From the NCBI GenBank assembly GCA_903813345.2, contig CAIIXF020000004.1, positions 6,467,525-6,531,524 on the forward strand: a stretch of 64,000 bases of DNA, read 5' to 3'. A program made the position numbers and the translations under genes. Within the stretch, counting starts at the first letter, position 1. Each line of letters opens with the position of its first letter. The stretch comes from Owenia fusiformis. Its lineage: Eukaryota; Annelida; Polychaeta; Sabellida; Oweniidae. The notes beneath the pieces were generated by a model. The model was not told where the DNA came from, did no database searches, and worked only from the letters and a program-made list of their open reading frames with translations. Positions 1 through 10,860 of the stretch are shown in pieces.

Positions 1-54
1 TTGTTTTGTTCTCTAAGTTTTGTATTCATTAAGTAGTGCTGTGATTTTTTTTAG

Positions 55-3000
55 GAATATATGAATAATACACGCCCTGAGATTGGAGTGACTAGCTTTA
101 AAGATGGCGTTGAATATTACAAGGCATGTCTGAACTGGCATCTAACATATGAATCTACTGCTGAGGAAGTACATCAAATAGGATTAGACGAGGTGAAACG
201 CATTCAAGGAGACATGCAAAAAGTAAGTACCCTATACGGACAGCGGACTGGGGTCGCAGAAAACAATAGATGCGGGAAAATGATGGTGTGGAACCAACGG
301 TCACTTTTTGAATTTGATTCGTGAAATTCGTTAAACAAGAATGTGACATGACTACATATAGAAATAGAGACCTAGACGATTTCCAACCATACAATCTACC
401 ACTTTAAGATGTTTATATTTATATTATGTATGTTACATGCATGCTGAATGCTTCCTAGGTAATGACAAATGTCGGTTGGACAGGTGATTTACAAGGATTC
501 TTCGCACACCTGAAAAACAGATCAGAGTTTTACAACCACACAGAGGTATTCTTTATTTGTCTCTTATTGTCTATTAAGATAACGCATTTATCAAATCAAG
601 ATGATTTTTGATGGTTATTATAGCGTCATAATTGCTTCATTATTCGTTTGGAATAAATTCCTTTATACGAATGTTAATGTCACAAATAAAATTCCCAAAT
701 TACAAATACAAAGATGATGTATCAAATAAACAAATAGATACTAAATTCAGGTGCATTTTTTGTTTGTAAGGACTAGAAATATTTGTAACTAACAATTTAT
801 TATTCGCCAACTACAGTTTTTCAGTTTTCAAGTGTCAATGATAATATTTACTTATTAGGAAGACCTATTGAAAGGTTACCAAGATATTATAGACAAACTG
901 ATCAACCCAAAGCTGCACCTCGTTATAAAAAATGAAACGATACCAACTGAACCATGCGTGTAAGTAGTTTTCTATCACGTGGCCGGTGTTATATTTTAAG
1001 CCTCAGTCACATTTGCCCTGTATCCTTTGTTGCATATTTCTCCCAATTTTGGGAAGCTACGACCTCGCCGTACTGTTGCCGTCGTAGCTTTCGGATAGGA
1101 ATAAATATTTCCCGAGGGATATACCCTACATCCAAAACCGACCGAGCATAACTGGTGTATCTCATACTTGAGTGGGTTTGGGGTAGTTATAACCTTTTTC
1201 AACTTTGTCAAATGACAAGATAGGCCTACACTGAAAAAGCACAAGTTATATTTAACATTTTCTTTAGTTCAATATAATGGAATTATAACATTTGAACTTT
1301 TTTCAGACTTTTTAAACTTTTGAAAAATTCCCAAGAGCGGGATTGATATATTATATCTGCCCGCATTTGGTCTGGAGCGGGACATATACAATATATCCTG
1401 CCCGCTCCTCAGATATGAAATATATTCCCGGTTAATATATACCCCAAAACCACGCAAGTATGGGATAAGTACATAAACTTTCATAGATTAAGATTAAAGA
1501 TACCGATGTTCTTAATAAATAAATATTCTGATGCAAAACGTTATATCTATCTTGAACATAACATGGTTATTGTTTGTGTTGAATTTTCTTTATCTTATCC
1601 TTATAAGTTATTTTATGTTAACTTTATAAGGGTCAAGAGAATGCCGTATAACGGTCCCTCTGGTAGCTATGGTGGAGGAACATTCTGGGCCAACACGAGG
1701 AAACCAACAACACGGTAATATAGCCATATTTTTTTATTTTCAGTATATAAATACTTGTAAATACATTTATGAAGCTGTAGTGTTCTGGGTACTTGCACTC
1801 TTTGATAGGCAAAAGTAAAGAGAAACACAACTAAGTAGGTTTGTTGTTGGCTATATAATATGATGACGTAATTTTATTATAAATTACATAATGTTACATA
1901 ACAATACTTTTGCCGATAGGGCTAACAACCAAGGGCGGTGGAGGGGAATGGGTGGCTTGAAATTTAAATGTGTAATAAAAAGTTTAATAAATATCGTATA
2001 GAGAATACAAATATAATGTAATGTCCTGCAAGAAGAATATCTTCGATGCTGTTTGTATTCACAAATAAATGTAACGAATGAAGATGGTATACCAGGTGGT
2101 ATCAGATAACTGACGTTTAAAACCTGGAAGTCACACGATTGGTCAGAATTAATGACTGGTGTCCAACGACAATAACACGTCATCCCCCTCACACTCACTT
2201 CACAAAACTTTTAATTGCATTAAATTTAATTTGTTACACTGAACGAAATTAAACAAATCTCTGAGAACCTAATACTAATCAAAAAGTAGATGTTTTTCAT
2301 TAATAAAATAAAAGTAGAAGCAAAATAGAGAAAGCTATGCATATTACTCTTAAATATTAGCTTCCGATATGATATAATTGTACTTAAAGTTTTTTAATCG
2401 AAGTGACTGGTGGGTTAACATTAAGATTAAATGTTTGTACTTGTATACATGTATTGTGCCAGTACCAGTTAAATGACTACGTTTAGATCAACGGAAAGCA
2501 ATACTTGATTTCAAATGAATATTTTTTTACTTTTAAATATAACGGTATTCTCATGTCTGTCAACTTATGGTGATGGATTTATATTGAGGAAATGTCTATA
2601 TGCTGGGTTTAAGGTATACTCCCCTCGCCTTAGTTAGAAAGACAGCTTTGACCAAAGTCACAAAACTATTTTCAATAAAACCCATATGTTGAATCTTTTA
2701 GACCAACGTACACGATGATAGATCTAGCACTCCACGAAGCTAACCCAGGACATCATTTGCAGAATACAGTGGCAGCACAACTATCAATTCCAAACTTTAG
2801 AAAGGGTGGGGGTCGATCGAACAACGCGATTCCTTTCAGTTTCCCGTCTTTTTCAACATATTCAGAGGTGTTTTGAATACAATTAACTACATAATAGTTG
2901 CTTCTTTCAACAGTTTCCAGCTCCACAATCCGCATGTGTACAATCAGCAAAATTCTGATTAGGGCATCGCTCGTCATTTATTTAATTGACTAATTCGAGT

Positions 3001-6000
3001 ACGATGCTTTACGATTATTCTAACTTCTTCACAATGCTTGCTTTGTTTAATTTTCCAATTGAGAAGTCACAAACCCCACCTGGTTTTCCCTTAAACGTTC
3101 CAAAATTTTCTAAGCCTCTTTGTTGCATACACTACTATCCAACTGCTTCATACTCAACTAAATTGTATATTCCACTTACACTCCAATTCTCTCTCTTCCT
3201 TTCTCTCTTTCTTTCTTTTTTCTTCATTTGATTTGATGTATTTTTCTTTCTGTCTTTATTTCTTTCTTTCTTACTTACTTTGATTCAGTGTCTTATATCT
3301 TTCAGGCCAAATTTTACAATGGTCGCACTTGCTTTGCATGAAGCTAATCCCGGACACCATCTTCAAAACGTGCTAGCAAAAAGTATATCAATTCCCAAAT
3401 TCAGACTATGGGGGAGCGGAGGGGGATACTACACCATTCCTTTCAACTTCCCATTTTATACAACATACTCGGAGGTAGGTTATACATAAGAATACATCCC
3501 TTCAAAAATGTTCGACAATGCTGACTCCATTTTAGATTGCCTGTTGAGCATGTGTGTTTACTGAATATATTAGGTCGATCTAAAGAAATTTTATCAGCAA
3601 ATATTCGCATGTAAAGACAGTAAAATGTGGTCAACCGTGTTTCAAAATTGTTGGAGATGCACTTCACAGGGGCATGTTTCAAAATGAATTATATTGTCAC
3701 TTGCACTTGTATTCGTATATATGGTAAATCGCCCTCTGTTCAAGGGCTTAATGTTTCCTTAATTAGTCCCATGCCTTTTCTAAATAAGCACTTACCAAAG
3801 CTTTTGCTACACTTTCCCTCTTCCCTTAATTTAAGTGCTTCGCAAATGAATTTTTGAAAACAAAAATAACGATGTGCTTTTTGCGCTTATCTACCATAAT
3901 TGGATAGACAAGGCGACGATACAAAATAATGAAATAAAATATGAGATTATCATTGAAAAATCCCATACTGTATTACAGGCCAAACTATACTATGATTGCC
4001 CTTGCACTTCATGAAGCAAATCCGGGGCATCATCTACAGATAACAACAAATGACAAACTTCCTAACCCCGCTTTTAGGAGCCATCTATGGTACCAAGCTA
4101 GCTATGCCATTCCATTCAATTTCCCATTTCATACCACTTATATCGAGGTAAGAACCTTATTGACAACGAAATTATTGAACAGCTTGCATGTAGCCTAGAT
4201 AATTTACAGTAAATAATTCTCGAGGATTATTTAACTTACAGTCAATGAATAAAGAGCCGATTCTCGAGGATTCTTATTCCAAGATTATCTAACAAATTAT
4301 ATCAATTACATAATTACAAATTAAAGTAATAATGTTAGCAATTGTATTTTGAATACCATGAGTCATATTTGATACAGTGTAATAGATATTGTATTCATGT
4401 AACGTGTTCTGCAATTTCAATTTTGTAAATACTAAGAATCCAGTATAGTCTTTTTGTAGTTTTTAAAACATACTAGTATGTCGATTTTTATCAAACACTC
4501 ACATTGAAAAAATTAGATATCCCTATACCTGTTCTTGCCTGTGTTATCATATTCTTAACACATCATCATTACTATACTAGTATTCGTCTTTTGAATAATA
4601 ATTAAATAAAGAATATAATTAAAAAGAAGGTGAATATTATATTATAATGTTGATGAGCTTTTTTCAACTACCATAGTCTAGCTAGGAATCATGATTCATT
4701 ACATTAAATGTATGTTTAAACCTTCTGTTTTTAGGGATGGGGATTGTACTCGGAATATCTTGGGGAAAAGGGAGAGTTAGATGTCTACCCAACTCAGTAT
4801 GACTTGTAAGTAGAAACGACATAATTCATAATCTACTTTAGGTCAACTCATTATCGCAACCCCTATCTATCTGACGTTCATTTCTGTACGTAAGCACTCT
4901 TCGACATATGCATCCATGAGTCTGTTGGTCTTTAAATAGGTATCACGGTGTCCATGGCAACAGCTATTTTCAATAAAATGTGCTAGGAACTAGACGAATA
5001 TACAAGTTTAAAGAAACTAACTACATGCTTTGCGAGCATACACTTAACAAATGGTGTTCATGCTGGAATCAAACGCTGCCTTTCGATATAGATATTATTA
5101 CTGTTGTTAGTGCTCTCAAAGATCTATGCATGTTCCTCATCTTAAAAACCAAACGTTTGTGATCCATTCAAACGTACGAGGCCAAAATAATGATAGCTGT
5201 ACATTGAAATAAAAAATACATCAGTTTTAATGACCTGAAGTCAGTTTTCCAGAATATCTTGAGGTATCCTTTCTGCAATTATTGAAATAAGAAGCACCTA
5301 ACATTTTTGGATGTGACATTTTGTGAATCGAGGAGTGGGTTTATCAAATATTATTTATTGTCCAATAATGCATTTTGATCAAAACGATGTGCGATGATCA
5401 TTATGTAAGATTTTGTTCTCTCTTTTCAGATTTGGTCGATATTCTTCAGAAATGTTGAGGGCTTGTCGATTGGTAGTTGACACTGGCATGCACGCACTAG
5501 GGTAAGTTAAATTATATATTTTTCAATATGTAATTAAGAATAGTTTAATTTGATTAGATCCGCTTGTTTATGACAAATATAAACAAATAGATTATTCTTA
5601 AATTCACCTAAATTTTCGTAATGATCAAAGCGGAGAGGCGTATGCTTCAAAATAAGTCGTTCCTTCAAAACTGTAAGAGTTTTCAATTTTTAAATTATTG
5701 TTTGTGATGCTTAATTCAAAATGTTCCCATCCCGTACACCTTTGTACTTTTAATATCAAAATGGCTTGCAATTGCTTTATCGAAATACGGATAACATCCT
5801 CGCTGGGAAGAGATGAGAACTAAGAAAAGATGGAGGGGTATACATATTGCTTCATCACCAACACCTTAGTTAAACCTCTTAGGAAGGACCCCGACTACCT
5901 TGATTTAGAATCGGCTGAATGAAAACGAGAAACAGCACCAACCCTGTGAAAACACCAGTTGCTTGACTCCACCTGTTCAAACCATCGAACTTGGCTGCAC

Positions 6001-8123
6001 TCTACCCACACATTTAACGTTCCGGTACAAATGCGTCTCAAATATCCAAATACTTCAGCTGGAGCCGTCAGAGGGCCATAGACTACATTGCTAATCTTAC
6101 TGCAGAGCCAATGAATGACATCATTGTAGAGGTTGACCGTTATATCACTTGGCCTGGACAGGCAGTCGCATATAAGATTGGAGAACTGGCTATAATGCGG
6201 ATGAGAGACAACGCAAATAAAACAATGGGTAAATGTTATTTAATGATAGTTCAATAACAATTTCAGTTTTGTGTGATTTAAATATAATACTGTAACTTAT
6301 AAAATAAAAAACTTTTTAAGTAAGTCAGGCGTGTCGATTTGATTCAGTCATTATCACTACTAGTTTCTTTCAATTTAGGTAATGCGTTCGACAAAAGAGA
6401 GTTCAATGACGTCATACTGAGATCAGGAAGAGTACCAATGTCGATTCTCCAACAGCAGATAGATGCATATGTAGCGTCTGGCATAAGATCCACCAGTCAA
6501 CCTTCAACTGACGTTCAGTCAACTACGAAAGGAACATCTGGAGCAGGCATTGCAAACTGGACATTTGCAGTTATGATGACATTATTCGTGCATACATGTA
6601 CACTTATATCATGATTTTCAAAATACTATTTGACTGTAAATAATGAGATGACGATCATGTGACCCTGTTTTGAAATTTATGCGGAAAAACGACATTAATA
6701 AGCAAATGGTTGTATTAACCCAATATCTAGTTTAAAATTGTTTTTCCAAATATAACTGTTAAGTATCAGTGTTCACACTAATAATAATATTATTTTAATA
6801 AAATTAATTTAAAAATGTATTAAAATCTTGTGTAAGAGATCACACTATATATATTTTACATTTGATGATTTTATACACTAATACGTATAACTAAGCACAA
6901 GTGCACAAGCATGTGTAGGTTTGCACATGTATGCAGATCTATCTCTTTATCTAAATTGTCAAAAGGACACTATAAATTCTTCTTTGCCTCCTAAAAGTGT
7001 TCGGTTTTATAACTTAAAGAATATATTCAAGGATTAAAGCATGATTGACATTTTAGAATATAGATCATCAGATATTTTTGATTAATTGTGTATATTCCAC
7101 ATGTAATTTGTAAACTGACATGTAATTAAGAGAAAATAAATAAACCTTGTCAATTACTATATCATAATCTTCATATAGGTAGGCGTTTGATGTAGTTCTT
7201 TTACAACAGTTACTATAACTATAACGGTGCTAATCAGTCTTTTTTGGGGAAACCCATTCATATAATCATTATTTGACTGCAATTTGAAAACCTTGATTCG
7301 CAATATTTGTATGGCGATATCAGGAAACATAGATGGATTACAAAACATGATCACACAATTTGTCTAAATTGACCTTTATTCAAGGTAATGAGTTAAAAAC
7401 TCTGTTAGTGTAGCATCTGTTATACAAATGATTGAACACGATTCTCTCCAATTTCATTTCAAGATGGAGTCGACAGAGGGCGATTGATCTATTAGCGAAC
7501 AACACGGCAGTTTCGTATATGCAGATTGACACTGAGATCGATCGCTATATTACCTGGCCTGGACAGGCTACTGCCTACAAGATTGGAGAAATCGCAATCA
7601 AGAAAATGAGAGAAGATGGTGAAAGGATCTTAGGTAAGTGGGAATACTCAGTGTATAAGTACATTAAACTGTTTGTCAATGCTGGATGACAAGGTATAGA
7701 TTCAAGGCTTGCAAGTAACCGTACATTGAATGTAACAAAATGTGAGGAAATACCAGATATTAAAACTATGTACAAGCATAATACTTAAAACGATATTATA
7801 TAATTCAAGTCGATATCTGTTTGACTTTGACAATATTTTATAATGATTAACATGATATTTAGTGACACATGTTCATTGAACTACATGTAGGTGATGCCTT
7901 TGATAAACGTGAGTTCCACGACAGAATTCTCCGACTCGGCCGTGTACCAATGAGTCTCCTACAAGAGAAGATAGATGAATATATAGAAGAGGAACGAGTT
8001 AAGTTGACAACAACACCCGTCGTGGTTGCAACTACAATTAGTTCATCTGACGTTCGTATTGCAACTATTCCATTGTTGATAGTTGCACAGATTCTTCAAA
8101 GACTATTAACTGTTTCAGTGTAA
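55..8123 (+). CDS. DUF885-family protein with alternative HEANPGHH exons (5' end outside window)
   Basis: Constant exons 55-222, 459-545, 859-959, 1631-1714, 4735-4805 and 5430-5501 join one of three exons (2702-2867, 3306-3474, 3979-4147) and one of two last-exon pairs (6059-6228 + 6379-6614, or 7464-7633 + 7891-8123). Every junction has AG/GT signals and matching phase; the first path gives 384 residues plus stop. Visible family features, in order, are the EEVHQIGLDEVKRI segment, the ALHEANPGHHLQ motif, GWGLYSEYLGE, RACRLVVDTGMHALGWSRQRAI and WPGQAVAYKIGELAI, the usual C-terminal order of DUF885 (PF05960) proteins, which are likely metal-dependent hydrolases. Both alternative C-termini end in a hydrophobic stretch with no basic tail, which suggests a GPI-anchor signal and hence a cell-surface or secreted protein. 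The substrate is unknown. The first exon seen enters in phase 0, so the start and any signal peptide lie upstream. Confidence 0.88.
2702..2867 (+). CDS. Alternative HEANPGHH exon 1 of 3 (DUF885 gene)
   Basis: Acceptor cttttag at 2695-2701, donor gtgttt after 2867. It reads in as the third base of an Arg codon (CG from 1714 plus A) and ends on a complete Glu codon. It encodes PTYTMIDLALHEANPGHHLQ followed by a variable stretch (NTVAAQLSIPNFRKGGG) and then IPFSFPSFSTYSE. The donor (GTGTTT) is weaker than those of the other two copies (GTAGGT, GTAAGA). Confidence 0.85.
3306..3474 (+). CDS. Alternative HEANPGHH exon 2 of 3 (DUF885 gene)
   Basis: Acceptor tatctttcag ends at 3305 and is preceded by a long T/C-rich tract (about 3189-3270). 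Donor gtaggt follows 3474. Entry and exit phases match exon 1, and it is one codon longer. It encodes PNFTMVALALHEANPGHHLQ, then NVLAKSISIPKFRLWGSGGG, then YYTIPFNFPFYTTYSE. The motif is intact with no stop or frameshift, so it is unlikely to be a dead copy. Confidence 0.85.
3979..4147 (+). CDS. Alternative HEANPGHH exon 3 of 3 (DUF885 gene)
   Basis: Acceptor tattacag ends at 3978, donor gtaaga follows 4147. Phases and length match the second copy. It encodes PNYTMIALALHEANPGHHLQ, then ITTNDKLPNPAFRSHLWYQA, then SYAIPFNFPFHTTYIE. The stretch after the motif is the most divergent part among the three copies, so a choice between exons would chiefly change the surface next to the motif. Confidence 0.85.
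6059..6614 (+). CDS. First alternative 3' exon pair of the DUF885 gene (6059-6228, 6379-6614)
   Basis: Exon 6059-6228 completes a Gly codon and reads WSRQRAIDYIANLTAEPMND, then WPGQAVAYKIGELAIMRMRD. Exon 6379-6614 reads GNAFDKREFNDVILRSGRVP, then a Ser/Thr-rich linker, then a hydrophobic end (WTFAVMMTLFVHTC) and a TGA stop. Small residues just before the hydrophobic stretch (GTSGAG) fit a GPI attachment site. A consensus AATAAA lies at 6797-6802, about 180 bases after the stop, so this pair can end its own mRNA. Confidence 0.8.
6797..6802 (+). terminator. Polyadenylation signal AATAAA after the first 3' exon pair
   Basis: Exact AATAAA in the plus-strand sequence about 180 bases past the TGA at 6612-6614. 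It sits between the two alternative 3' ends, where a regulated poly(A) choice would be expected. Confidence 0.5.
7464..8123 (+). CDS. Second alternative 3' exon pair of the DUF885 gene (7464-7633, 7891-8123)
   Basis: Exon 7464-7633 has the same length (170 bases) and phases as 6059-6228 and encodes WSRQRAIDLLANNTAVSYMQ, then WPGQATAYKIGEIAIKKMRE. Exon 7891-8123 encodes GDAFDKREFHDRILRLGRVP, SLLQEKIDEYIEEERVK, a Thr/Val-rich linker and a hydrophobic end (IPLLIVAQILQRLLTVSV). It reads as a tandem duplicate of the first pair. The AATAAA at 6797 lies upstream of it, so choosing this pair needs read-through of that site. It could instead be a 3' remnant of a duplicated gene, but no second copy of the middle exons is present. 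Confidence 0.75.
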
Positions 8124-8385
8124 ACCATAGCTGAGATTCTTCAAAGACTATAAACTGTTTCAGTGTAAACCATAGCTGAGATTCTTCAAAGACTATAAAC
8201 TGTTTCAGTGTAGACCATAGCTGAGATTCTTCAAAGACTATAAACTGTTTCAGTGTAAACCATAGCTGAGATTCTTCAAAGACTATAAACTGTTTCAGTG
8301 TAAACCATAGCTGAGATTCTTCAAAGACTATAAACTGTTTCAGTGTAGACCATAGCCGAGATTCTACAAAGACTATAAACTATGT
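8090..8385 (+). repeat. 45-bp tandem repeat beginning inside the last DUF885 exon
   Basis: Units start at 8090, 8135, 8180, 8225, 8270, 8315 and 8360 (last partial), each beginning GATTCTTCAAAGACTATAAA and differing by only a few bases. The first unit is coding (ILQRLLTVSV and the TAA stop at 8121-8123); the others form the 3' untranslated region. Confidence 0.9.
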
Positions 8386-10860
8386 AAACTATATAAACTA
8401 TATAACTATGAAATATTTCACTGTTAATAGTCTATATATACCGTAACTTCAGATTATTCCATTGTTGAGAGTTGTACAGACTCTACATATACTAAATTGT
8501 TTCATTGTTGGGAATTAGTTGCACAGATACTACGTTACTATAACTATAAAATAATTGATTCATTTAGGTGCGCATAAGTCTACACATTCTACTAACTTGT
8601 TCATTGTTGCGAATTAGTAGCACAGATATTACGTTCTTTACTATAAATTAATTCAATGTTGAACATTACACAGATTCTACATAATTATACTATACATGTA
8701 ACTATGAATTATTTCATTGAGTAAATAATAATGTAACTACAATTAATGTTTCATTGCTGGGAGTTAGTTGCACAAATTGTACATATGCTAAAATTGTTTC
8801 ATTTATAAGTTGAATCATACTCATACATATAAGTTGGGACAACCGTGTACAAAGTTGAGGTATCCAAAATATATTGATATCAGTTCGTCTGGGTGCTTTG
8901 AACGACAAAGACTCTAACGGGATAAGACTGTATTATATTACATAAACTGTTTCATTATTGGCATATGTTCTGTAAAAATTCGCATAAATATATAACATAA
9001 ACATTTCATAAATATGTCATAGCTTATCCAATGTTGAATCGTATGATATTACCGCCATACATTTATCGTAATTGAAAAGTTGTAGAAGAGCGTGGCAAGA
9101 ACACTCTTCAAATTAATATTAAGCGGGGAACAATAACACATTTATGATGGTTGGGTCATAAAACATTGTCATAATAGCTTAGTGAAAAGGATGAAATTTA
9201 TAATTTGATGTTTTTGAGTATTTCCTATTTTTCAAATATAAGCCAATTGCATGCTGCATCCATAGTAATATTTCTCAAGAATTGCGATAACACATAATTC
9301 GACAGATAATAAACAGGTTATTCCTTTTGAAACAGATGGATTGTCTCTATTTAGAAAGAATAATCATATAATATCCCTCAGATCCTATACTCGAATTGGA
9401 AACATATATGTTACTATTAGGACTAAAACCCCCAGGGAAATAAGGTATAGTACGTGTTCTTGACAATAAATCGGTAATGTGTATTGGTGTGGAGAGCAAT
9501 ATACACAACAAAAACAGTAAAAATGCTTTAGACAATTAACAGTCCATAAAGCACAAGCATTAATCGGAGAGAACAATATGTGATGTTTTAACTTTCTGTA
9601 GCAGTGTTTGTCTTATCCTGGCTATACGCTAGAGAGTAAGGCTATGAAAAGCTCATTTAAAATTTAGACATGCTATGTATTAGATCGAGATTGCACCAAA
9701 AGCACCGAACATAGTCATATAATCCCAAAGCGTCACTATCATTTCGTGTCTTTTCTCAATCCTTAAAGCCCCCATATAAGGTTTACACCACTTTGGCTTA
9801 TATTGTAGTCTTACCCAATGTTATCAAAGTGTGATATGTGAAACTTTTTTTTAATTTCAGAAAGTGGTTTTTGAAGGACCTCTAGTTCGAAAAATCGTGA
9901 AATTATTTAAAATTAACTTTTAGAGGTCACACGTATCTTTTAATAATCGATAATAGATACAATGCACAGCATTTATCATTGCCTGTTTTTTGCCCAAAAA
10001 TTAAGAAAACCGGTTCATAAATAAGCGAGAAATGAACTCATCACTGCATTAAAATGGTTCAGAGAAAAATGATAGTTCTCATAGAAACCAATGGTACAAT
10101 AATGTCTAAAACATAATATATTCTTCCTTTTAACCTGGTGAGATAAATAACATTGGTTTATTTTTCAACTTAAGCATATTTAGAAAATATTGACATCAGA
10201 AAAAAAAAGTTCAAAATGTTTTTGCCACCTGAGTGAGTATATATATACAATATTTATAATATGCTAAAACATCGAAGTGGCACATTAAATATGGCATTTT
10301 ATTATTTAAATAGTGTCATTTGTTCAATCTTTGCATTGGTGTTAAAAAGGTCATATTTTTGAAATGTATGGAGGAATATTTGATGATTAAAAATTTCAAC
10401 CTTTTCATGAAAAATAGCGGGAAATTTGAATATTTCAGAAGTGAAAAGCTGACAACTTTTTTTCAAATATAATTATTTTTCTAAAATCTCTAGGATAACT
10501 TTTTAAGTCACGAAAAATAGTAAATGAATGATAAAATCATATTTTTAAACTCTACACGGGGACTTTAATAGAATGTATAATATAGAGCACGTTGAATACA
10601 AAAGTTCGATAGAGATACGTGTAGTTATTACAGTTGATGAACAACATTACAAATATGACAACGCTTATAAACAACTCATCCAATGTAGTTATTGTTGCCA
10701 ATCTTTTGGAGAGTAAAATACGTGTGTCTAAATATGCCGCTACTTATAATTAGTGATTAGAAATTGATGATGAAGTCGGAGATAAAAGTTCACAAATGTT
10801 AGCATCATACCCATGGGATGGGTTATATTTTGATAAAATCAAGTTGACTCCTCTATGAAA
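8386..10860. other. Intergenic stretch, no gene seen
   Basis: AT-rich sequence with short degraded echoes of the last-exon repeat (for example 'tttcattgttg...agttgcacag' at about 8455-8790). No ORF with splice signals or a family motif was found on either strand. The last few hundred bases must hold the promoter of the gene starting at 10861, but I see no clear TATA box. Confidence 0.4.

Noticed and set aside
2702-4147. The three HEANPGHH exons as three separate tandem genes
   Set aside because: Only this one exon is triplicated; upstream and downstream exons are present once and every phase fits a single gene.
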